Source of the DNA: Phycisphaerales bacterium
GTDB taxonomy: Bacteria > Planctomycetota > Phycisphaerae > Phycisphaerales > UBA1924
DNA length: 64,000 nt
Assembly: GCA_029260265.1 (NCBI GenBank)
Contig: JAJDDO010000024.1
Span: forward strand, 559,458-623,457
Direction of reading: 5' to 3'
The notes under the pieces are model-generated. The model searched no databases. It worked only from the letters and a program-made list of their open reading frames with translations, and was not told the origin of the DNA. Each line of letters begins with the position of its first letter. The stretch's first letter is position 1. The position numbers and the translations under genes were made by a program. Shown piece by piece: positions 58,780-64,000 of the stretch.

Positions 58780-59922
58780 TCAGCGTTTCTCGATCGGCGT
58801 GTACGGCGCGTTGTGCGGACCGATGTAATCCGTCGTCGGGCGGAACAAACGATTGTCCTCCAACTGCTCAATCACATGCCCCGCCCATCCGGCGATCCGT
58901 GCAAGCACAAACATCGGAGTAAACAGATCAAGCTTGAGCCCGATGCAGTGGTAAGTGGTCGCCGAGTAGAAATCCACATTCGGGTAGATGCCCTTGGATG
59001 CGTACTCACGCTCCATGATCTTCTCGATCGCGTGGGACTTGTTGTACAGGTCCATATTGCCCGTGTCTTCCGCCAACTGCTTGGCAAGGGTCATCAACTC
59101 GCTCGCGCGAGGATCCTTTGCCTTGTACACGCGGTGACCGAATCCCATGATCCGTTCTTTGTTCTTGATCATGCCCATGACATGGGCCTCGGCGGTTTCT
59201 ACGGAGTCGATCTTGTTGAGCATCTTCATCACGCCCTCGTTCGCCCCGCCGTGCAGCGGCCCGCGTAGAGAGCCGATCGCAGCCGTCATCGCCGAGTACA
59301 GATCCGAGAGTGTCGAGATCACCACGCGGGCGGCGAAGGTTGAGTTGTTCAACCCATGATCGGCGTGCGTAATCATGCAGATATCAAACGCACGGACCAT
59401 CGCATCCGTTGGCTTCTCGCCGTTGAGCATGTAGAGGAAGTTGCTCGCGAAGTTCAGCGAAGGATCGGCCTTGACAATCTCAAGCCCGCGGCGGTGACGA
59501 TCAAACGCCGCAACAATCGCCGGAGCAACCGCCAAGATCCTCATGGATTTGTGACGCGCCGCTTCGACCGAGTTCTCGTTCGGGTTCTCGTCGTACATCG
59601 CGCACATCGAGATCATCGAACGGATGACATGCATCGGCTCGGCCTTGATCGGGCAGGACTTGATCTGGGTGACCATCTCGTCGCAAAGGGTGTAATGCGA
59701 GCGGAGGTCCGCGGTGAACTGCTCGAGCTCGGGCTTGGTCGGCAGACGCTTGTTCCAGAGCAAGAACACCGTCTCTTCAAATGAAGACTTTGATGCAAGA
59801 TCCCCGATCGCGATGCCAACATACTCCAAGATCCCTTCGGTGCCGTTGATGAACGACATCTCGGTCTGGGCTGCGATCACGCCCTCGAGGCCTTTAGAGA
59901 ATGTTTTTTCTGCGGTGCTCAT
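58780..59922 (-). CDS. gltA: Citrate synthase
   Basis: First enzyme of the TCA cycle: oxaloacetate plus acetyl-CoA gives citrate. The 380-residue product has the family order: GTEGILEYVGIAIGDLAS, THADHGLNNSTFAARVVIST (catalytic His), GSLRGPLHGGANEGVMKML (second His), MGFGHRVYKAKDPRA, and the Asp/Arg motif DFYSATTYHCIG, then RIAGWAGHVIEQLEDNRLFR at the C-terminus. Length fits the short, dimeric type rather than the long NADH-regulated type. AGAAGGA lies nine bases before the ATG. A TAGAAT only three bases before the ATG is too close to be a -10 box for this start. Confidence 0.95.
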   Translation of the reverse strand: MSTAEKTFSKGLEGVIAAQTEMSFINGTEGILEYVGIAIGDLASKSSFEETVFLLWNKRLPTKPELEQFTADLRSHYTLCDEMVTQIKSCPIKAEPMHVIRSMISMCAMYDENPNENSVEAARHKSMRILAVAPAIVAAFDRHRRGLEIVKADPSLNFASNFLYMLNGEKPTDAMVRAFDICMITHADHGLNNSTFAARVVISTLSDLYSAMTAAIGSLRGPLHGGANEGVMKMLNKIDSVETAEAHVMGMIKNKERIMGFGHRVYKAKDPRASELMTLAKQLAEDTGNMDLYNKSHAIEKIMEREYASKGIYPNVDFYSATTYHCIGLKLDLFTPMFVLARIAGWAGHVIEQLEDNRLFRPTTDYIGPHNAPYTPIEKR

Positions 59923-60036
59923 GGGATTCTATCCTTCTGGTGAAATTCTTCATTTCCCTGATCCAAGCCCATAAACCGTGTTCCGGGCAAGCAAATCTGT
60001 GGGAAGGGAGTATAGGCCTACAAGGGTTCATCGGGG

Positions 60037-60042
60037 TACGAT
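60037..60042 (+). promoter_or_regulatory. -10 box of the rhomboid-trpF unit, near-leaderless type
   Basis: TACGAT, seven bases (CCGGGGC) before the ATG at 60050. Confidence 0.45.
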
Positions 60043-60049
60043 CCGGGGC

Positions 60050-61216
60050 ATGATTCCAATTGGTATCGATCGTCCAAACCGCCGAAATCCACGCGTTGTT
60101 CCCGTCCTCATCGGGATAAACATCGGCGTTTTTTTGCTCATGCTTGTCCTCCATCAGATTTCTCCACTGATTCCCGGCTCGGGATACTCCGAAATTGAAC
60201 TCACGGTCCTGAGATACTCCTGGGTCGACCCCAGGCATTTGCTCTTCTGGACCCTGATCACCAGTGCCTTCTTTCATGGCGGGTTTATGCACCTGCTGGG
60301 CAACATGCTCGCGCTCTTCGTCTTTGGCCCCCCGGTCGAAGATAGATTTGGACGCCTCGGGTTCCTCTGCTTCTACCTTGCCGGAGCGATTGGCTCGGCC
60401 TTGGCCCATGTCGCCGTCGATTCTGTCCCCGCAATAGGGGCGTCGGGGGCGATCGCTGCCGTCACCGGGGCATTTCTCGTGCTGTTTCCCCTCACCAGGG
60501 TGAAGGTGCTGATGCTGCTGGGATTCATCGGGATCTTCATGATCCCCGCCGTCTGGCTCATCGGGCTGTACATCGCATTAGATCTCTTTTCTCAAGCATT
60601 CGACACCGCCAACGGCGTCGCCAACATGGCCCACATCGGCGGCTACGCGATGGGGATCTCCGTCGCCCTGATCTTGCTCTGGACTCGCAAGCTCTCCCGC
60701 GAGCCCTACGACCTCTTTACGCTGCTCAAAAACAGGAATCGGCGACGAGCGTTCCAAGCGGCTCATCGTCAAATCCAATCCAAGCCGGTCTTCACAGGTA
60801 AGTCGAACCCACGCTCGGACGAGCTCGCCCTCGCCCGCGCAGCGGTGACCGCCGCAATCGCTGCGGGGAACATGGAGCAAGCCGCTGATGGCTACGCGAA
60901 GCTGAACAGTGAGTTCGCTGATCTTCCAAAGGCGACCACCCTTCACCGAGATGCTCAATACCAGCTCGCCAATCACTTGTACTCAACCGGGCAACGCAGA
61001 CGCGCCGCAGACGCGTACGCCAAGCTCCTCGAGGTCTATCCACATGATTCCGAGCGCGAGGTGATCTCGGTCTTGCTCGCCCGTGTCAGAGCGCACGACC
61101 TTGATGACCAACCCGGGGCGATCGAAATCCTCAACAAGCTCCTTCAAGAAACCGTACAGCCAGAAATCCGCGCACTCGTCGAGCAGGAGCTCCAACAGTT
61201 GAAAGAACAAAGATGA
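60050..61216 (+). CDS. Rhomboid family intramembrane serine protease with a repeat-like C-terminus
   Basis: 388 residues. The rhomboid core has six helices with SAFFHGGFMHLLGNMLALFV, the catalytic Ser in IGASGAIAAVTGAFLVLFP and the catalytic His in NMAHIGGYAMG. Rhomboids cut transmembrane proteins within the membrane. The C-terminal 130 residues are soluble and helical (QAADGYAKLNSEF, RRAADAYAKLLEVYP, both TPR-like) and may bind partners. The start at 60050 follows a TACGAT box by seven bases; the frame open to 59978 is not needed. It overlaps trpF by four bases. Confidence 0.85.
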   Translation: MIPIGIDRPNRRNPRVVPVLIGINIGVFLLMLVLHQISPLIPGSGYSEIELTVLRYSWVDPRHLLFWTLITSAFFHGGFMHLLGNMLALFVFGPPVEDRFGRLGFLCFYLAGAIGSALAHVAVDSVPAIGASGAIAAVTGAFLVLFPLTRVKVLMLLGFIGIFMIPAVWLIGLYIALDLFSQAFDTANGVANMAHIGGYAMGISVALILLWTRKLSREPYDLFTLLKNRNRRRAFQAAHRQIQSKPVFTGKSNPRSDELALARAAVTAAIAAGNMEQAADGYAKLNSEFADLPKATTLHRDAQYQLANHLYSTGQRRRAADAYAKLLEVYPHDSEREVISVLLARVRAHDLDDQPGAIEILNKLLQETVQPEIRALVEQELQQLKEQR

Positions 61217-61851
61217 ACACCCGAACACGCATCAAAGTCTGCGGCATCACCTCCTCCGAAGCTGCATCAGCTGCGGTTGAATCCGGTGCAGATGCCATCG
61301 GCTTTGTCTTTGTTCCGGGCACCCCTCGGTTTATCGAGCCCGAAGACGCCGCGGATATCATGTTCGCCCTTCCCCCGATGGTGAACGCGGTGGGGGTGAT
61401 CCAGGATCTCGATGTCGATGGGTTCTGCGAGATCGAGCAACGCTGCCCCGCCCAGCTCATGCAGCTGCATGGGAAAGAATCTGTCGAAACCATCCGCGCT
61501 TGCGGACCGGGGGTGATCAAGGCGTTCAAGTTTGACGCCGCGACGATCGGATCGCAACTCCACCGATGGGGCGAGGTTGAAGAGGTCGATGCCGTGCTGA
61601 TCGACGGCTCGACCGGCGGCACCGGAGAAACCTTCGATTGGAACCTGCTCGTGCCGCACCTTGAAGGATTCGAGAAACCAATCATCCTCGCCGGCGGGCT
61701 CCATGCAGACAATATCGCCGAAGCGATCCAGACCATCCGACCTTACGCGGTCGATGTATCCTCAGGTGTAGAGTCCGCGCCGGGTGTCAAGGACACGGTC
61801 AAAATTGAAGCATTCTGTGCAGCGGTCCGCTCGGCAGATTGCGCACGCTGA
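61213..61851 (+). CDS. trpF: Phosphoribosylanthranilate isomerase
   Basis: Third step of tryptophan synthesis: isomerises PRA to CdRP. The 212-residue TIM barrel shows RIKVCGITSSEAASAAVESG (catalytic Cys), DAIGFVFVPGTPRFI, MQLHGKESVE, the catalytic Asp in AVLIDGSTGGTGETFDW, and PIILAGGLHADNIAEAI and GVESAPGVKD (phosphate site). It starts four bases inside the rhomboid gene (ATGA) and is translationally coupled to it, an odd partner. Other trp genes are not in the window. Converges on aroK, 13 bp away. Confidence 0.95.
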   Translation: MNTRTRIKVCGITSSEAASAAVESGADAIGFVFVPGTPRFIEPEDAADIMFALPPMVNAVGVIQDLDVDGFCEIEQRCPAQLMQLHGKESVETIRACGPGVIKAFKFDAATIGSQLHRWGEVEEVDAVLIDGSTGGTGETFDWNLLVPHLEGFEKPIILAGGLHADNIAEAIQTIRPYAVDVSSGVESAPGVKDTVKIEAFCAAVRSADCAR

Positions 61852-61864
61852 TCAAACAACGGTT

Positions 61865-62398
61865 TTAGACGCCAGCGTTGGCAAGGGCAGCGAGCGCTGT
61901 CAACGCTGCGTGCTCGCTGATCCCGTCAATATGCAGGACCGATTCGGCGATTTGCTGGTACATCTGATCGCGCTGCCCAAAGAGGGTATCCACCTCCGCG
62001 ACCGGGTCATCACCAACCAGAGGCGGGCGATCGGTGTTGTCGGCATCACGCAACCGCTCGCAGAGCGTCGCGGGCAGCCCTCGGAGGTAGATCACCCTCG
62101 ATCGTGTGTCGTTGAGCAGTTCCGCCGCGTTCGGAGCGGTCGGCGTGCCGCCCCCGAGCGCAAGCACGCCCGCGGGCTGCTCGAGCGCGTGGGCCAATGC
62201 CTTGGATTCTTCCTCGCGAAATCGTTCAATGCCGTGACGATCAATGATCGCGCCGGGTCCGCACAAGCCCATCAATTCGCTGACAAGCTCGTCGAGATCG
62301 GTAAACGGTTTGCCGAGCTGCTCGCCAAGCATCCGCCCGAGGGTCGATTTGCCGCTTCCGCGTAGCCCGATCAGCACAATGTGCGGGTCGGGATGCAT
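61865..62398 (-). CDS. aroK: Shikimate kinase
   Basis: Phosphorylates shikimate in aromatic amino acid synthesis. The 177-residue product has the Walker A loop VLIGLRGSGKSTLGRMLGEQ, the DLDELVSE substrate region (Asp), the RFREEESKAL stretch (Arg) and ALGGGTPTAPNA (shikimate-binding GGG), plus the lid Arg in DRPPLVGDD. ATG 62398 shares one base with the efp stop (TGATG), so the two are translated together. It converges on trpF, so two aromatic pathway genes sit end to end. Confidence 0.93.
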   Translation of the reverse strand: MHPDPHIVLIGLRGSGKSTLGRMLGEQLGKPFTDLDELVSELMGLCGPGAIIDRHGIERFREEESKALAHALEQPAGVLALGGGTPTAPNAAELLNDTRSRVIYLRGLPATLCERLRDADNTDRPPLVGDDPVAEVDTLFGQRDQMYQQIAESVLHIDGISEHAALTALAALANAGV

Positions 62399-62964
62399 CA
62401 ATCTTCTTTGACACGCGCCATGTATGATCCGTCATCGGTCGACACGCGGATCTTCTCGCCGTTGGCGATGAATGGCGGCACGCGGGTCTGAAGCCCGGTA
62501 TCACACATCGCTTCTTTAAGCTGGTTGGTCGCCGTTGCGCCCTTGATTCCCGGAGCCGTTTCGGCAACGGTCACAATCATCGATGAGGGCAGCTCGACCG
62601 CCACCGGCTTGCTCTCGTGGAACATCACCGTGCAAGTTGAGTTGGGAGCCATGTACAAGAGGGTGTCATCAAGCAGGTCCTTGCCCAACTCCACCTGATC
62701 AAAGTCTTCGAGGTCCATGAAGGTGCCCCCGCCCGAGCCATCATCGTAGAGGAACTCCATCTCCCGCTTATCCAGCGTTGCGCCGTCGACCGTGTCCGAG
62801 CCCTGGAAGCGTTGCTCCTTCATGCCCGATCCATCGACCGCCCGCATCTTGGCCTGGATGTACGCCGGTCCTTTTCCGGGCTTGGTATGGGCGATGTTGG
62901 CGATGACATAGAGCTTGCCGTTCAGGTTGAGCGCAACGCCGGGCTTGAGTTCATTGGCTTTCAT
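62398..62964 (-). CDS. efp: Translation elongation factor P
   Basis: Relieves ribosome stalling at consecutive prolines. 188 residues in three OB/KOW-like domains: domain I KANELKPGVALNLNGKLYVI, the tip loop KPGKGPAYIQAK with the Lys that is modified in many species, QRFQGSDTVDGATLDKREME, and the C-terminal EFP signature around TVAETAPGIKGATATNQLKE and TGLQTRVPPFIANGEKIRVS. No modification enzymes (EpmA/EpmB, EarP) are in the window; an unmodified or differently modified Lys is possible. Start ATG 62964; the frame open to 63123 is not needed. Forms a two-gene unit with aroK. Confidence 0.94.
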   Translation of the reverse strand: MKANELKPGVALNLNGKLYVIANIAHTKPGKGPAYIQAKMRAVDGSGMKEQRFQGSDTVDGATLDKREMEFLYDDGSGGGTFMDLEDFDQVELGKDLLDDTLLYMAPNSTCTVMFHESKPVAVELPSSMIVTVAETAPGIKGATATNQLKEAMCDTGLQTRVPPFIANGEKIRVSTDDGSYMARVKED

Positions 62965-63121
62965 GGGATGATTTCTCGAAAAAGGTGTCTTCTCGGTGGA
63001 ATGCAGGCCCCGCCGACGGGGTTGAGCATGTGAACTTCCCGCCAGAAACCGGCGGATACCATGATAGCCCAGAGACCACGAGGCGAGGACGCCTCCAACC
63101 ACCACGCATCGGAGAGCATGC

Positions 63122-64000
63122 ATGTATCAGATCGATCGACGCCACTTCCTTGGTTTTCTTGGGCTCGCCGCCGGCTCGGCAACCCTCTCTCTGACCCCCG
63201 CGCGTGCCCTTGCACGCGTCAAACTCGCCGATTCCCCCATCCTCGCTTGGGACCAGCTCGCCAAGGGCATCCATGCGCTCGTTGACCCAGATACCGGAGG
63301 CAATGTCCTGACAGTCGCTTCCGGTGATTCGGTCTTGCTCGTCGATACCAAGTTCGCCCACCTCGGACGCGCCCTGCTCACCGACGCCCAGGGCTTCGGC
63401 CCCGACGACGCAGAGATCGTCCTCGTCAACACCCATCACCACGGCGACCACACCGGGGGCAACGGATCAATCGTCTCCAAGGCAGATGCGTCCTACGCAC
63501 ATAAGAACGCGCTGCCAAGGATCGAAGAATCGTTCTCACGCGTCAAAGCCTCCGCTCGCCAAGCGCAAGCGGCAGCCGAAAATGGTGGGGGGTCTGAAGA
63601 ACTCATCAAGAGCGCCAAACGCACCGAACGCGCTGCAGCCAAGTGGCGACGGACCAACATTGTGCCGCACACCGGGGTCTCGGGCGAAAAGACCACCATC
63701 ACCGCCGGTCAACTCGTGGTCGATCTGCATCACTTTGGCGCAGGGCACACCGACAACGACCTGTTCGTGCACATCCCGGAGCACAATGTCCTGCACACGG
63801 GGGATGTCGTGTTCAACGGTCTGCATTCATTCTTTGACCCCTCAGGCGGATACAACACCAAGAACTGGGTCAACGCAGCCAAACGCGGGTACGAGCTGTG
63901 TGACGCGGACACGATCGTCATCCCGGGTCACGGGCCCGTTGGTGATCGTTCAATCCTCAAAGCAGAGAGCGAGTATCTCGAGCAGCTCATTGATGCGGTG
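63122..64000 (+). CDS. Exported metallo-beta-lactamase-fold hydrolase (3' end outside window)
   Basis: The open frame has no stop up to base 64000 (293 codons). The N-terminus looks like a Tat signal: DRRHFLGFLGLAAGSATLSL with the twin Arg and hydrophobic core, ending about residue 30. The MBL domain has the metal motif VNTHHHGDHTGGNG (HxHxDH form with HHHGDH), His in GAGHTDNDLFVH, Asp in LHTGDVVFNG, and the last His in VIPGHGPVGD. It is likely a zinc hydrolase folded in the cytoplasm before export; substrate unknown. GGAGAG lies six bases before ATG 63122. Divergent from efp, with 157 bp between them. Confidence 0.83.
   Translation, partial: MYQIDRRHFLGFLGLAAGSATLSLTPARALARVKLADSPILAWDQLAKGIHALVDPDTGGNVLTVASGDSVLLVDTKFAHLGRALLTDAQGFGPDDAEIVLVNTHHHGDHTGGNGSIVSKADASYAHKNALPRIEESFSRVKASARQAQAAAENGGGSEELIKSAKRTERAAAKWRRTNIVPHTGVSGEKTTITAGQLVVDLHHFGAGHTDNDLFVHIPEHNVLHTGDVVFNGLHSFFDPSGGYNTKNWVNAAKRGYELCDADTIVIPGHGPVGDRSILKAESEYLEQLIDAV

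Noticed and set aside
59926-59931. TAGAAT just before gltA as a leaderless -10 box
   Set aside because: Only three bases separate it from the ATG, too few, and gltA has an AGAAGGA ribosome binding site.
1-64000. Mobile elements, CRISPR arrays, integrase or attachment sites
   Set aside because: None seen: no transposase or integrase motifs and no direct repeat arrays. The single tRNA gene has no partial copy nearby that would suggest an insertion.

Overview
The window looks like chromosomal backbone of a free-living, aerobic, Gram-negative-type bacterium of about 60 % GC (estimated by eye). The best guess is a planctomycete, probably class Phycisphaerae. This is inferred from the mix of a fused CcoNO oxidase with a one-heme CcoP, FloA plus NfeD, a membrane pyrophosphatase, a PurS-PurL fusion and a peptidoglycan synthesis cluster, not from any marker search. 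I saw no prophage, insertion sequence, CRISPR array or rRNA. One tRNA, tRNA-Ala(CGC), lies at 50.7 kb.

Layout. 0-4.4 kb: the end of a GGDEF/receiver protein, purL (reverse) and rnhA. 4.5-11.2 kb: a type IV pilus cassette with pilT, pilC, two minor-pilin-like proteins and a 971-residue PilX-like protein carrying Asp-rich calcium-type loops. 11.2-16.7 kb: nnrD, tatD, lgt, a DUF368 exporter and a lipoprotein hydrolase. 16.7-22.4 kb: a YyaL-type protein fused to a DsbD-alpha-like domain, then a reverse block of nnrE, a bifunctional nuclease, truD and a HAD phosphatase. 22.4-25.3 kb: glycosyltransferase, ExbD and a TonB-like protein, with no ExbB. 25.3-28.7 kb: long NfeD, short NfeD and FloA (reverse). 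28.8-34.4 kb: a NUDIX hydrolase, an FkbM methyltransferase and the murC-murB-ddl-ftsQ-like operon. 34.6-39.2 kb: a membrane protein, greA and three reverse envelope genes. 39.4-41.2 kb: the first two steps of dTDP-sugar synthesis. 41.4-50.7 kb: one long cbb3 oxidase operon, ccoNO-Q-P-G-H-(SafE-like)-I-S-DUF3365. 50.7-52.9 kb: tRNA-Ala and a zinc/manganese-type ABC transporter. 52.9-64 kb: a transglutaminase-like protein, hppA, rpsU, a lipoprotein, gltA, rhomboid-trpF, efp-aroK and the start of a Tat-exported metallo-beta-lactamase-fold protein.

The clearest signal beyond gene content is in the promoters. At least twelve genes that begin a transcription unit have a TANNNT -10 box ending 5-8 bases before the start codon and no ribosome binding site, which predicts leaderless mRNAs. 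Genes inside operons, and other lead genes, keep ordinary GGAGG-type sites. Several divergent gene pairs pack two such promoters into 36-57 bp. The pattern also fixes many start codons given here.

How the genes work together: the pilus cassette, oxidase operon (subunits, copper pump and assembly factors), Mur operon and envelope transport genes form coherent modules. Most of the rest is housekeeping arranged as one- to four-gene units with short or overlapping junctions.
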